Positions 26,650 to 35,486 are shown, counted from the first letter of the stretch. The stretch is DNA of 64,000 nt from an uncultured Aequorivita sp. (GCA_937125455.1 CAKZLK010000037.1:1-64000), one strand, 5' to 3'. Translations and numbers: made by a program. Notes: generated by a model not told the origin, from the sequence alone.

Positions 26650-28329
26650 TTATTCGGATAATTTAGACCAAGAGTCGCGTAATGGAACCGTACGGTTGAA
26701 AACAATTTTTTCTGAAGTTGAATCTTTATCCACAACGAAATATCCCAAACGCTGAAACTGAAATTTATCTTCTGCTTTTGAATCTTTTACACTGGGTTCA
26801 GCGTAACCTGTAATTACTTTTAAGGAATCAGGATTTATGAATTCCATAAAATCTTTCGCTTTGTTAGTGTCTGGCGAAGCTTCTGTAAAAAGACGATCAT
26901 AAAGACGTACTTCAACTGGAAGTGCGTGTTCTGCAGAAACCCAATGTAGTGTTCCTTTTACTTTTCGCAATGAAGCTTCAGAACCACTACCACTTTTACT
27001 GTCGGGATCATAAGTACAATGAATTTCTGTAATATTTCCTTCCGAATCTTTAACAACGCTTTCGCCTTTAATGATATAGGCATTTTTTAAACGTACTTCT
27101 TTTCCAAGGGTCAATCGGAAAAACTTACGATTTGCCTCTTCAAGAAAATCTTCTCTTTCAATCAACAATTCTCTTGAAAATGGAACTTCTCGACTTCCAG
27201 CGCTTTCATCTTCTTGATTGTTTTCAGCCTCCAGCATTTCGGTTTTACCCTCGGGATAATTATCGATTATCAATTTCACAGGATCCAAAACTACCATTAT
27301 TCGTGGTGCTATTTTATTGAGATCTTCACGAACGTTAAATTCCAAATGAGAAACATCAATCAAATTCTCACGTTTTCCAACACCTATGCTGTCTGCAAAG
27401 TTTTTAATGGATTCTGGGGTATATCCTCTTCGACGCAAACCGGAAATTGTAGGCATTCTGGGGTCATCCCATCCTTTTACAACACCGCTATTAACCAATT
27501 GTGCAAGTTTACGTTTGCTTACAACCGTATGACTTAAATTTCTACGGGCAAATTCACGCTGTTTAGGACGTAATTTTTCAGATTCGTACACTTGGTCTAA
27601 AAACCAATCGTAAAGCTCTCTATGCGGCAGAAATTCAAGCGTACAGAAAGAATGTGATACTTGTTCTATATAATCGCTTTCGCCATGAGTCCAATCGTAC
27701 ATTGGGAATATTTTCCAATCAGTTCCGGTGCGGTGATGGGGTTTATTAATAGTTCGATACATAACCGGATCACGCATCAACATATTGGGAGATTCCATAT
27801 TTATTTTTGCACGAAGCACGTGTTCCCCTTCTTTGGTTTCGCCATTTTTCATCTTTTCAAGCAAGGCCAAATTTTCTTCTACAGAACGATTTCTAAAAGG
27901 ACTTGGTTTCCCTGGAGTATTGGGAGTTCCTTTTTGTTCTGCAATTGCTTCTGAGGTTTGGGAATCTACATAGGCTTTCCCATCTTTTATAAGCTGAACA
28001 GCCCAATCATACAACTGCTGAAAATAATCGGAGGCATAGCGTTCTTCAGCCCATTCATAACCCAACCACGAAATATCTCGTTTTATTGCATCCACAAATT
28101 CCTGTTCTTCTTTTGCAGGATTTGTATCGTCAAATCGAAGGTTTACCGGGGCATTATACCTTTCGCCCAAACCAAAATTCAAACAGATTGAAGAGGCGTG
28201 GCCAATGTGAAGATAGCCATTGGGTTCTGGTGGAAAACGGAAACACAATTGTTCTTTTTTATAACCTTTGGTGAGATCTTCCTCAATAATATGCTCAATA
28301 AAATTCAGCGGCGCGGCTTCGTTTGTCAT
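26650..28329 (-). CDS. glnS: Glutamine--tRNA ligase
   Basis: Charges tRNA-Gln. The 559-residue class I synthetase has 'CFRFPPEPNGYLHIGHASSI' (HIGH), 'RFDDTNPAKEEQEFVDAIKR', the KMSKS-type 'HTVVSKRKLAQLV' and the C-terminal anticodon-binding region ('FNRTVPLRDSWSKL'). Length and motifs match bacterial GlnRS. It is divergent from folB, with opposing promoter elements in the 107-base gap. Confidence 0.97.
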   Translation of the reverse strand: MTNEAAPLNFIEHIIEEDLTKGYKKEQLCFRFPPEPNGYLHIGHASSICLNFGLGERYNAPVNLRFDDTNPAKEEQEFVDAIKRDISWLGYEWAEERYASDYFQQLYDWAVQLIKDGKAYVDSQTSEAIAEQKGTPNTPGKPSPFRNRSVEENLALLEKMKNGETKEGEHVLRAKINMESPNMLMRDPVMYRTINKPHHRTGTDWKIFPMYDWTHGESDYIEQVSHSFCTLEFLPHRELYDWFLDQVYESEKLRPKQREFARRNLSHTVVSKRKLAQLVNSGVVKGWDDPRMPTISGLRRRGYTPESIKNFADSIGVGKRENLIDVSHLEFNVREDLNKIAPRIMVVLDPVKLIIDNYPEGKTEMLEAENNQEDESAGSREVPFSRELLIEREDFLEEANRKFFRLTLGKEVRLKNAYIIKGESVVKDSEGNITEIHCTYDPDSKSGSGSEASLRKVKGTLHWVSAEHALPVEVRLYDRLFTEASPDTNKAKDFMEFINPDSLKVITGYAEPSVKDSKAEDKFQFQRLGYFVVDKDSTSEKIVFNRTVPLRDSWSKLSE

Positions 28330-28387
28330 ATATTTTTAGTTTAAAGACGTGTAGGTCCTATAAATAATGCTTTTGTTTTAAGAGGTA

Positions 28388-28395
28388 CAAAGGTA
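28388..28395 (-). promoter_or_regulatory. -7 promoter element of glnS
   Basis: Minus-strand TACCTTTG matches TAnnTTTG, 58 bases upstream of the glnS start in the divergent glnS-folB gap. Confidence 0.45.
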
Positions 28396-28414
28396 ACCAA
28401 ATAACATAAAAAAG

Positions 28415-28422
28415 TATCTTTG
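28415..28422 (+). promoter_or_regulatory. -7 promoter element of folB
   Basis: TATCTTTG matches TAnnTTTG and lies 14 bases before the folB ATG. Divergent with the glnS element at 28388. Confidence 0.55.
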
Positions 28423-28436
28423 CGAAAACTAATTCT

Positions 28437-28793
28437 ATGGGAACCATTCGTTTAAAAAATATAAAGATTTATGCCTTTCACGGCTGCCTGACTGAGGAAG
28501 GACAAATAGGCTCTGATTATTTGGTGAATCTTTCTGTAAAGGCAGATTTAAATAAAGCCTCCAAAAGCGACGAGCTTGCAGATACCGTTGATTATGTGAT
28601 GCTTCAAAAAATTGTGAGAGAGGAAATGGCGATACGCGCCAAGCTTTTAGAGCACGTAGCAAAACGCATCATAGACAGTATTTTATTGAAGGTTGAAATG
28701 GTTAATGAAGTAAAAGTTACGGTTGCCAAACGCAATCCACCAATAGGCGGGGATGTCGAAGAAGTTAGTGTAACAATGAAGATGAAACGGTAA
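28437..28793 (+). CDS. folB: Dihydroneopterin aldolase
   Basis: Folate pathway enzyme that splits dihydroneopterin into 6-hydroxymethyl-dihydropterin and glycolaldehyde. The 118-residue protein has the family N-terminus 'IRLKNIKIYAFHGCLTEEGQIG', 'YLVNLSVKADL', 'DTVDYVMLQKIV' and the active-site Lys in 'VTVAKRNPPIGG'. The length is right and no other folate gene is adjacent. Confidence 0.95.
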   Translation: MGTIRLKNIKIYAFHGCLTEEGQIGSDYLVNLSVKADLNKASKSDELADTVDYVMLQKIVREEMAIRAKLLEHVAKRIIDSILLKVEMVNEVKVTVAKRNPPIGGDVEEVSVTMKMKR

Positions 28794-28830
28794 TTTGTTT
28801 TTTAAGTAGGAATTTTAAGTTTAATTTTTT

Positions 28831-28838
28831 TACATTTG
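28831..28838 (+). promoter_or_regulatory. -7 promoter element of tRNA-Cys
   Basis: TACATTTG lies 12 bases before the mature tRNA 5' end, the right distance for transcription to start just upstream of the tRNA. Confidence 0.55.
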
Positions 28839-28850
28839 CAACCCTAATAG

Positions 28851-28921
28851 GGCATCGTGGCCGAGTGGCTAGGCTCAGCTCTGCAAAAGCTGCTACAGCG
28901 GTTCGAATCCGCTCGATGCCT
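28851..28921 (+). tRNA. tRNA-Cys (anticodon GCA)
   Basis: Cloverleaf visible by eye: acceptor GGCATCG pairs with CGATGCC, D arm GCCGAGTGGCTAGGC, anticodon stem CAGCT/AGCTG with loop CTGCAAA giving anticodon GCA, T arm AGCGG-TTCGAAT-CCGCT, and discriminator T73 as expected for tRNA-Cys. The 3' CCA is not encoded. Short length (71 nt) is normal for this tRNA. Confidence 0.95.
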
Positions 28922-28928
28922 CAACAAA

Positions 28929-28957
28929 ACCTTCAGTTTAAACTGAGGGTTTTTTAT
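28929..28957 (+). terminator. Terminator of tRNA-Cys
   Basis: The palindrome CTTCAGTTTAAACTGAGG is followed by a run of T, eight bases after the tRNA 3' end. A degenerate copy of the whole tRNA-tail-plus-terminator unit follows at 28970. Confidence 0.85.
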
Positions 28958-28969
28958 TTATTAGAAATG

Positions 28970-29046
28970 CAGCGGTTCCCCCGAAGCGTCGGGGCGCTCG
29001 ATGTCTCAATAAAAGTTTTAGTTTAAACTGAGACGTTTTTATTTAT
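28970..29046 (+). repeat. Degenerate tandem copy of the tRNA-Cys 3' end and its terminator
   Basis: The sequence CAGCGGTTC...GCTCGATGTCTCAATAAAA...AGTTTAAACTGAGACG followed by T5 repeats, with changes, the block 28896-28957 (T arm, acceptor strand and terminator of tRNA-Cys). In place of the T-loop bases it carries a 16-base hairpin CCCCGAAGCGTCGGGG (28979-28994). It lacks the rest of the tRNA, so it is not a functional gene. Confidence 0.8.
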
Positions 29047-29061
29047 AATAATTTTCAAATT

Positions 29062-29502
29062 ATGAAGAATTTAAAAAACAGATTGTTAGCATTTGGAGCC
29101 TTATTATTTATTATCTCTTGTAAAACCTATACTATTCCAGTGGAGAGTTTTCGTGAGCAAATGATTAATGAAACTTCAGAAAATATGAAAAAGGTTAAGG
29201 TTAACAACCCTTTTTTCTATTCTAATATTAAATATACTTCTAACAATATAAAGCGAATAATTGTAATAGATAAAGACGGAAAAAGAACGTATTTGGACAA
29301 TTCTCCATCAATAGAAATGCGGGTGACGCACGTAAATGGGAAAAAATACCACCTTTATTTTGATACAGTTATTTTAGAAAATGATACTTTGAAAGGGGGT
29401 AGATCTCGGTTTGCCCAAGTTTTAGATAGACAAATACCTATGGATAGCATTGCTAAAATAGAAGTCCAAGATGGGGGAAAGAAATTTGAATATAAAAACT
29501 GA
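29062..29502 (+). CDS. Hypothetical lipoprotein
   Basis: A 146-residue protein with a lipoprotein signal (MKNLKNRLLAFGALLFIISC, lipobox Cys20). The mature part has predicted beta strands and the phrases 'FFYSNIKYTSNNIKRIIVI', 'HLYFDTVILENDTLKGGRSR' and 'IPMDSIAKIEVQDGGKKFEY', which I recognise as the style of small Bacteroidota lipoproteins with a conserved C-terminal 'GxRSR...IP-DSIxKIEVQDG' region; no function is known. It directly follows the tRNA-Cys repeat copy and has its stop 17 bases before the convergent LysE-type gene. Confidence 0.8.
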   Translation: MKNLKNRLLAFGALLFIISCKTYTIPVESFREQMINETSENMKKVKVNNPFFYSNIKYTSNNIKRIIVIDKDGKRTYLDNSPSIEMRVTHVNGKKYHLYFDTVILENDTLKGGRSRFAQVLDRQIPMDSIAKIEVQDGGKKFEYKN

Positions 29503-29519
29503 TATAATAGCCAATTAAC

Positions 29520-30233
29520 CTAAAGAGGTTCTTCTATCGGTGGAATAGGCTTTTCCAATGGATGTTGTTGACCAGGGATTTTTTCCAATCCAGCTTCAAC
29601 TCCTTTTGGAAAAACACCTTGAATTAGAAGTAAAATACCAAAACCCAATATTAAAATACTAACCCACTTTTTAGTTTTGAAAATAAAACGTGGTGTCATT
29701 TTATTTTTTAATTTTTTAGCCAAAAGCATTTTTAGAAGATCCGTAATGAAGAAGGTTGCAAGTACAGTAGCTATAAAAAGCAATACTCCGTTATGCGAAG
29801 TGGTTAAGGCATTTGCCATTATTAATGTACCTATCCAACCAGCTAAAACGCCAAAGTTTACAAAATTCAAAAGAAAACCCTTTAGAAATAAACCACCAAG
29901 ATTCTTTTTCACTTTTACAGCGTAATGTTCCCGGACAATTTTGAAAATGGATTTGTTGGTTCGAATGTATGAAATGATGCCGTAAGCAATAAGAATAGCA
30001 CCTCCAAAGATAAGTAGGCCGGGATCGTGTTTTACTTTTTCAAGAATTCTATTGGTGCTGAAAAAAGCGATCAATATAAAAATTATATCTGCAAAGAGCG
30101 CCCCGAGATCAAAAAATATAGCGGCTTTAATCCCTTTGGTTATAGCAGTTTCAATGAGTGTAAAAAACACAGGACCGACTGCAAATGCCAATAAAAATCC
30201 GTAGAATGCCGCATAGAGTAAACCGTCAAACAT
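29520..30233 (-). CDS. LysE family translocator
   Basis: A 237-residue integral membrane protein, with six likely helices: 'LLYAAFYGFLLAFAVGPVFF', 'IFFDLGALFADIIFILIAFF', 'LLIFGGAILIAYGIISYI', 'LNFVNFGVLAGWIGTLIMAN', 'LLFIATVLATFFITDLLKML' and 'WVSILILGFGILLLIQGVFP'. This is the LysE/RhtB amino-acid exporter fold; the substrate is not predictable. ATG at 30233 (MFDGLLYAAFY) is preferred to a TTG 11 codons earlier. Confidence 0.9.
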   Translation of the reverse strand: MFDGLLYAAFYGFLLAFAVGPVFFTLIETAITKGIKAAIFFDLGALFADIIFILIAFFSTNRILEKVKHDPGLLIFGGAILIAYGIISYIRTNKSIFKIVREHYAVKVKKNLGGLFLKGFLLNFVNFGVLAGWIGTLIMANALTTSHNGVLLFIATVLATFFITDLLKMLLAKKLKNKMTPRFIFKTKKWVSILILGFGILLLIQGVFPKGVEAGLEKIPGQQHPLEKPIPPIEEPL

Positions 30234-30279
30234 AGTAGGGTAAAAATACAAATTACTTTTACCCAATAACGGTAAAATT

Positions 30280-30957
30280 TTAATTTTTACTTTCTATTAT
30301 TTCAATATTTCCGCCTGCGAATTTCTTTTTCTTTACATCTTTTGGATTACCGTAAACAGCAATATACCCTCCAGCTGTAACTTTTGCCTCAACTTTGTCA
30401 TTTGCGTAAACAGTAGCAGAACCCCCTGCGGTTACGGTAACGTAAGCCTCAGAAGAGATTAAATCCTTTGCTTCATATGTTCCGCCAGAATTAATATTTA
30501 CATCTTGCTTTGTTGTTGTTCCTTTAGTTTTTACGAGACCCCCAGAAACAGATTTAACTTCAAGATTATCAGAAGCTATAACAATATTAATTTTACCACC
30601 TTCCTGGGTTTTAAGTTCCAATTTAGGTTGTTTTATTTCCGCTTCAGAATATATCTCAGAACCTTCGTTTGCGTCAATAATTGAAATATTTTTAAAGTAT
30701 ACAGTTACTGTAGTGGCATCCCCATCAAAACGTTCTTCCAATTCCATGCGTATTTTTAAAACGCCATTGTCATTGATTGTTTTTACAAATTCCGTATTCT
30801 CACCAGCTACAACAACACTATTCTCATCAGACGGAACAAGTTTTACTGTGATAAGATCATATACTTTTAATTCACTAAAATCTCCAACTTCTGTACTTCC
30901 CTGAGAAAATGATAAGGCAGAAATAGAAAGAATTGCTATAAAAATTAGTTTTTTCAT
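30280..30957 (-). CDS. GIN domain-containing (DUF2807) secreted protein
   Basis: A 225-residue protein with a Sec signal peptide (MKKLIFIAILSISALSFSQG, cleavage near residue 18). The mature part is a right-handed beta-helix-like repeat pattern ('GDFSELKVYDLITVKLVPSD', 'GGTYEAKDLISSEAYVTVTA', 'GGSATVYANDKVEAKVTAGG') typical of the putative auto-transporter adhesin head GIN domain family of Bacteroidota. Likely a periplasmic or outer-membrane surface protein; the precise role is unknown. It lies 10 bases after rnr in the same direction, so is probably co-transcribed with it. Confidence 0.85.
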   Translation of the reverse strand: MKKLIFIAILSISALSFSQGSTEVGDFSELKVYDLITVKLVPSDENSVVVAGENTEFVKTINDNGVLKIRMELEERFDGDATTVTVYFKNISIIDANEGSEIYSEAEIKQPKLELKTQEGGKINIVIASDNLEVKSVSGGLVKTKGTTTKQDVNINSGGTYEAKDLISSEAYVTVTAGGSATVYANDKVEAKVTAGGYIAVYGNPKDVKKKKFAGGNIEIIESKN

Positions 30958-30967
30958 CTTTATAAAT

Positions 30968-33175
30968 TTAATTTTTATAATCTTTTTCGTGTCCTAGCAT
31001 TGTAAAATCTAAGTGTTTTTTCACCAAATCAGCATTCTTTACTTTTACATATACTTCATCACCAAGTCTATAAACATTTTTAGTCCGCTGACCGATTACT
31101 GCAAACTCATCTCTATCAAATTCGTATCTGTCATCGCTCAAATCTTGTAAACGGACCATTCCTTCGCATTTATTCGACATAATTTCTACATAGATTCCCC
31201 ATTCAGTAACCCCGGAAATTACTCCTAAAAAGTCTTGGTCTTGATGATCCTGCATATACTTAACCTGCATATACTTGATACTATCGCGCTCAGCATTTGT
31301 AGCAAGATTTTCCATATCGCTGCTATGTCCGCACTTTTCTTCGTATTCTTCTTCTTTAACTGACTTTCCGCCATCTAAATAGTGCTGTAATAAACGGTGG
31401 ACCATAACGTCGGGATAACGACGAATGGGCGAAGTGAAATGGGTGTAATAATCAAATGCCAATCCGTAATGACCTATATTGTGCGTAGTATACATCGCTT
31501 TACTCATCGTTCGTATGGCAAGTGTATCTATCAAATTTTGTTCTTTCTTGCCATGAACATCCTTTAAAAGCTTGTTCATGGAAGTTGCAGTGGTATGACG
31601 GTCTTTGGTGTTCAGTTTATAACCAAAACGTTTAATTATATTTTCTAAGGCTGCAATCTTTTCATCATCCGGCTCATCGTGAACACGATATACAAAAGTC
31701 TTTTCTGGTTTTTGTTTTCCTATAAATTCAGCAACGCTTCTGTTTGCTAAAAGCATAAATTCCTCAATCAGTTTATTGGCATCTTTACTTTCTTTGAAAT
31801 AGACACCTTCTGGATTGCTCTTTTCATCCAAGATGAATTTTACTTCCACTTTATCAAAAGAAATTGCTCCAGCACGCATTCGCTTAGTTCTAAGTATTTT
31901 AGCTAAACGATCCATTTCAAGAATGGCTGCTGCTATTTCAGGTTTAACAGTGTATTCTTTATCTGTAATTGAAATGTTTGAAGGAATTGTGTGTGTTTCT
32001 TTGGAAGGATTTTCAATAACATGCTGCGCTTCTTCATAAGCAAAACGCGCATCACTATACGTTACGGTTCTTCCAAACCATTGCTTTACTACTTCAGCTT
32101 TTTGATTTATTTCAAACACTGCAGAAAAAGTATATTTTTCTTCGTTTGGACGAAGCGAACACGCATTGTTTGAAAGAATCTCAGGAAGCATGGGCACTAC
32201 TCTATCTACCAAATAAACTGAAGTTGCGCGCTCATAAGCTTCATCATCCAGTTCATTTCCTGGAGTGAGGTAATGTGAAACATCTGCAATATGGATTCCT
32301 ATTTCGTAGTTTCCGTTCTCCATCTTTTCAAAGGAAAGTGCATCATCAAAATCCTTTGCATCTTTTGGATCTATCGTAAATGTTAAAACATCGCGCATAT
32401 CGCGGCGTTTTTTTATTTCTGCAGCTTGTATTGAAGTGTCAATATTATTGGCATAATCTTCTACTTCCTTTGGAAATTCATACGGAAGACCGTATTGTGC
32501 AAGTATGGAGTGAATTTCAGTATTATGTTCGCCTGGCATTCCAAGCACTTTTATAACACTTCCGAAAGGAGAATCGGCTTTTTCAGGCCAATCTTCCATC
32601 GCTACCAATACTTTTTCTCCATTCTTTGCACCGTTTATTTTATTCTTTGGAACAAAAATATCGGTGTACATTTTATAATCGGTAACATCAACAAATGCAA
32701 AGTTTTCTTGCACTTGAATGGTACCTACAAATTCGGTGCGCTTTCGCTCAATAATTTTTGTGATTTCACCTTCTGTCTTACCACCTTTTTTGCGTTTAAA
32801 AACATAAACTTCAACAATATCGCCGTTTAAGGCTTTATTTAAATTTTTATTGCTTACATAAATATCATCTTCTAAATCCTCGACGATAATATAACCTTGG
32901 CCACGGCCAGCAATGTCAACTCTTCCTGTGTAGTAATTTTGAGAAGGTGTAAGTATATATTTACCGCGTTCAATTTCTTGAATGGTTCCTTTTCCCTGCA
33001 AATCCTTTAGTTTTTTAACTATTTGGTTTCTGCTACTGGGATCGTCCAGTTGAAGTTTTGCGGCAATTTGTTTGTAGTTGAAAGCTTGTGAATGATCTTT
33101 CCGAAGAATGTTTAATATAGTTTGGGAAAGATTTTCAATTTTATTGTTTTTCTTTTTTCTTTTTTGTTTTGGCAT
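30968..33175 (-). CDS. rnr: Ribonuclease R
   Basis: Processive 3'-5' exoribonuclease that degrades structured RNA and takes part in rRNA quality control. The 735-residue protein has an N-terminal basic/winged-helix region, cold-shock domains, the RNB catalytic domain ('FTIDPKDAKDFDDALSFE', 'GIHIADVSHYLTPGN', 'VPMLPEILSNNACSLRPNE', 'HYTHFTSPIRRYPDVMVHR'-type core) and a C-terminal S1 domain ('FLGVISGVTEWGIYVEIM'). ATG at 33175 (MPKQKRKKKNNK) is chosen over an ATG 19 codons upstream, because the basic start fits the family. Confidence 0.95.
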   Translation of the reverse strand: MPKQKRKKKNNKIENLSQTILNILRKDHSQAFNYKQIAAKLQLDDPSSRNQIVKKLKDLQGKGTIQEIERGKYILTPSQNYYTGRVDIAGRGQGYIIVEDLEDDIYVSNKNLNKALNGDIVEVYVFKRKKGGKTEGEITKIIERKRTEFVGTIQVQENFAFVDVTDYKMYTDIFVPKNKINGAKNGEKVLVAMEDWPEKADSPFGSVIKVLGMPGEHNTEIHSILAQYGLPYEFPKEVEDYANNIDTSIQAAEIKKRRDMRDVLTFTIDPKDAKDFDDALSFEKMENGNYEIGIHIADVSHYLTPGNELDDEAYERATSVYLVDRVVPMLPEILSNNACSLRPNEEKYTFSAVFEINQKAEVVKQWFGRTVTYSDARFAYEEAQHVIENPSKETHTIPSNISITDKEYTVKPEIAAAILEMDRLAKILRTKRMRAGAISFDKVEVKFILDEKSNPEGVYFKESKDANKLIEEFMLLANRSVAEFIGKQKPEKTFVYRVHDEPDDEKIAALENIIKRFGYKLNTKDRHTTATSMNKLLKDVHGKKEQNLIDTLAIRTMSKAMYTTHNIGHYGLAFDYYTHFTSPIRRYPDVMVHRLLQHYLDGGKSVKEEEYEEKCGHSSDMENLATNAERDSIKYMQVKYMQDHQDQDFLGVISGVTEWGIYVEIMSNKCEGMVRLQDLSDDRYEFDRDEFAVIGQRTKNVYRLGDEVYVKVKNADLVKKHLDFTMLGHEKDYKN

Positions 33176-33285
33176 AGTTTGTTTTGTAATAAATGTAAAA
33201 GTACTACTTCTCAAGGAATGACGTGTTTTCATTAGGAAAGATTTAGTACCTTAGTAAGGGTCTCTGATATTCATAAAAATCTAAA

Positions 33286-33525
33286 ATGAAGCATTTTAAA
33301 ACCATAGCAATATTTTCATATCCTGCAGAATATGCGGTACTTCAGCTTTTATTTGACCAAGAGGAAATTCGATACTTTTTTCAAAATGAAACAATGATCA
33401 GTGTTTTTCCTTTTTATTCAAACGCTATGGGTGGGATTAGACTGCAAGTGCATATTGATGACATAGCACAGGCAGAGGAAATTATAAAAAATTTAGATCA
33501 TCCTTCCAATCTTAAAATTGTTTAA
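33286..33525 (+). CDS. DUF2007 domain-containing small protein
   Basis: A 79-residue protein of the DUF2007 (putative signal-transducing) family: 'FKTIAIFSYPAEYAVLQLLF', 'QEEIRYFFQNETMISVFPFY', 'GGIRLQVHIDDIAQAEEII'. This is a ferredoxin-like alpha/beta fold of unknown function. It is the first gene reading away from rnr on the plus strand, and is followed by the large gene-free gap before rpiB. Confidence 0.82.
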   Translation: MKHFKTIAIFSYPAEYAVLQLLFDQEEIRYFFQNETMISVFPFYSNAMGGIRLQVHIDDIAQAEEIIKNLDHPSNLKIV

Positions 33526-34111
33526 GCAACTTTCAAAAAATCGTTTCAGTTACTTTTTATTGTTATCAACATATATATATACATCATTTCTTTTTTTTGA
33601 AATTTTAAAATAAAAAATGGTGATGATTATAGGGTGTTAATATGTACAATAACTTTTTGAAAATTTACTTTGAAATTAATTTATCTCCTTTTAGTAATAG
33701 GTTATTAACATATATTTAAGATTTAAAATCCTTAATAGTAAACAAATAGCATGCGTAGTTAACAACTGTGAATAACCTATTTTGATAAATGAAAACTTAT
33801 AAGTTTATATGGAAATGTTGTTTGAAACAGAAGAAATTTTGATAACAACTAACAAGTAAAAAATAGTTTAAATTTTTGGTGTTCTGTAATTTTAAAACCT
33901 ATTGTAAATAATTTTTACACTCGCAATTTTACTTGTCGTAATTCCGCAAACAAATATCAACAATGTTGTTAACTAAATAATGAAGTGTTCGTTAAGAAAT
34001 CGTTATCAATTGATTTTCAATATATATTGAACACAAACACTGGGGTAATTAAAATTATAATTACTCTTAAATAAAAACACGATGTTTTATCTTTGAAAAA
34101 AATTTAAAGTC
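33526..34111. other. 586-bp AT-rich gene-free region, candidate replication origin
   Basis: No ORF, tRNA or terminator is recognisable. The region is very AT-rich and has several DnaA-box-like 9-mers: TTATTCACA (minus strand, 33767-33775), TTATCAACA (33563-33571) and TTATTAACA (33702-33710), as well as AACAATGTTGTT and other TTAACAAC/GATAACAAC segments. The first fits TTATNCACA exactly; the other two differ from it at one position. A TATCTTTG element for rpiB lies at its right end (34088-34095). The region separates rnr (minus) and rpiB (plus). Calling it an origin is inference, supported only by the neighbouring parS sites and gene polarity. Confidence 0.4.
34088..34095 (+). promoter_or_regulatory. 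-7 promoter element of rpiB
   Basis: TATCTTTG matches TAnnTTTG and ends 16 bases before the rpiB ATG. Confidence 0.5.
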
Positions 34112-34543
34112 ATGAAAATTTCCATCGGTAACGATCACGCAGGTACAGAGTATAAGTTTGAAATCTTATCTTATTTAGAAAAGGAAGGTTATACAGTTAT
34201 TAACCATGGAACCGATACCGAAGCAAGTGTGGATTATCCAGATTTTGTGCATCCCGTTGCAAACGATGTTGAAAATGAAAATGTAGATTTCGGAATCATA
34301 ATCTGCGGTAGCGGAAATGGTGCCAATATGACCGCCAATAAACATCAAAAAGTACGGTCTGCACTTTGCTGGACCAAGGAAATTACAGAACTTGCACGCC
34401 AACACAACGATGCTAATATTTTAAGTATTCCTGCCCGTTTTACAAGTAAACCACAAGCTGTTGAAATGGTAAAAACTTTTTTGAGCACCAAATTTGAAGG
34501 TGGCCGCCACCAAAATCGCGTTGAAAAAATCGCGTGTTCATAA
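34112..34543 (+). CDS. rpiB: Ribose-5-phosphate isomerase B
   Basis: Interconverts ribose-5-phosphate and ribulose-5-phosphate in the pentose phosphate pathway. The 143-residue RpiB/LacA/LacB-type protein has 'KISIGNDHAGTEYKFEILSY', 'INHGTDTEASVDYPDFVHPV', 'FGIIICGSGNGANMTANKH' and 'LARQHNDANILSIPARFTS', all family hallmarks. It heads a plus-strand run with the CDF transporter and ElaA genes. Confidence 0.96.
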   Translation: MKISIGNDHAGTEYKFEILSYLEKEGYTVINHGTDTEASVDYPDFVHPVANDVENENVDFGIIICGSGNGANMTANKHQKVRSALCWTKEITELARQHNDANILSIPARFTSKPQAVEMVKTFLSTKFEGGRHQNRVEKIACS

Positions 34544-34552
34544 CCCCATACA

Positions 34553-35470
34553 ATGCCGCATAACCACGCACATTCCCATGACCATTCACATCCTGATTTG
34601 AAAGGAAAGAAACTTTTGCTTTCTATTCTTTTAAATATTGTTATTACTGTTGCTCAAGTAATCGGCGGATTGATTTCGGGGAGTTTATCTTTGCTTTCAG
34701 ATGCGCTTCACAATTTTAGTGATGTACTTTCTTTGATAGTAAGTTATATAGCCGACAGATATTCAAAAAAAGATGCTTCGGTAACCAAAACCTTTGGCTA
34801 TAAACGGGCCGAAATTATTGCTGCTTTCGTTAATTCTGCAACTTTGATTATTGTTGCTATCTATTTAATTTATGAAGCCATTGTTAGGTTTACAGATCCT
34901 CACGTCATTGAAAGCGGTTTGGTTATTTGGCTGGCAATACTCGGAATTGTCTTTAACGGCTTTAGTGTACTCTTGCTTTTTAAAGATTCAAAAAGCAATA
35001 TGAATATGCGGTCGGCTTACCTTCATTTGTTTACTGATATGGCTGCGTCCGTGGCTGTTTTGATTGGTGGTCTTTTGATGAAAAATTTCGAATGGTTTTG
35101 GGTGGATAGCGTCCTGACGGTTTTAATAGCGCTTTATTTATTGGTTATGGGATATGATCTATTAAAAAGGTCTTTTAAAGTTTTAATGCTTTTTACCCCA
35201 GATGACATAAATTTGGAAGTAATTCACGATGCGGTCTGTGAAATTCCAGAGATAAAAAATATACACCATATACACATTTGGCAACTCAATGAGCAAGAAA
35301 CACATTTGGAAGCACATGTGGACTTTTATAAAAACGTAACACTTTCAGAATTTGATTCAGTGCTTATTAAAGTTGAAGACGTACTTTTTCACGACTTCGG
35401 AATAAACCACGTAACTATTCAGCCAGAACATCAAAAAGATGACCCAAAAGATATAATTGTTCAAGATTGA
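34553..35470 (+). CDS. Cation diffusion facilitator family transporter (CzcD/ZitB-like)
   Basis: A 305-residue inner-membrane divalent-metal/proton antiporter, probably exporting zinc or cobalt. It has a His-rich N-terminus ('HNHAHSHDHSHPDLKGKK'), six transmembrane helices, the metal-site residues in 'LLSDALHNFSDVLSL' (TM2) and 'LHLFTDMAASVAVLIGG' (TM5), and a C-terminal cytoplasmic ferredoxin-like domain. Starts 9 bases after rpiB, so the two are probably co-transcribed; the functional link is not obvious. Confidence 0.93.
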   Translation: MPHNHAHSHDHSHPDLKGKKLLLSILLNIVITVAQVIGGLISGSLSLLSDALHNFSDVLSLIVSYIADRYSKKDASVTKTFGYKRAEIIAAFVNSATLIIVAIYLIYEAIVRFTDPHVIESGLVIWLAILGIVFNGFSVLLLFKDSKSNMNMRSAYLHLFTDMAASVAVLIGGLLMKNFEWFWVDSVLTVLIALYLLVMGYDLLKRSFKVLMLFTPDDINLEVIHDAVCEIPEIKNIHHIHIWQLNEQETHLEAHVDFYKNVTLSEFDSVLIKVEDVLFHDFGINHVTIQPEHQKDDPKDIIVQD

Positions 35471-35486
35471 TTTTATTTAAAAAGCT

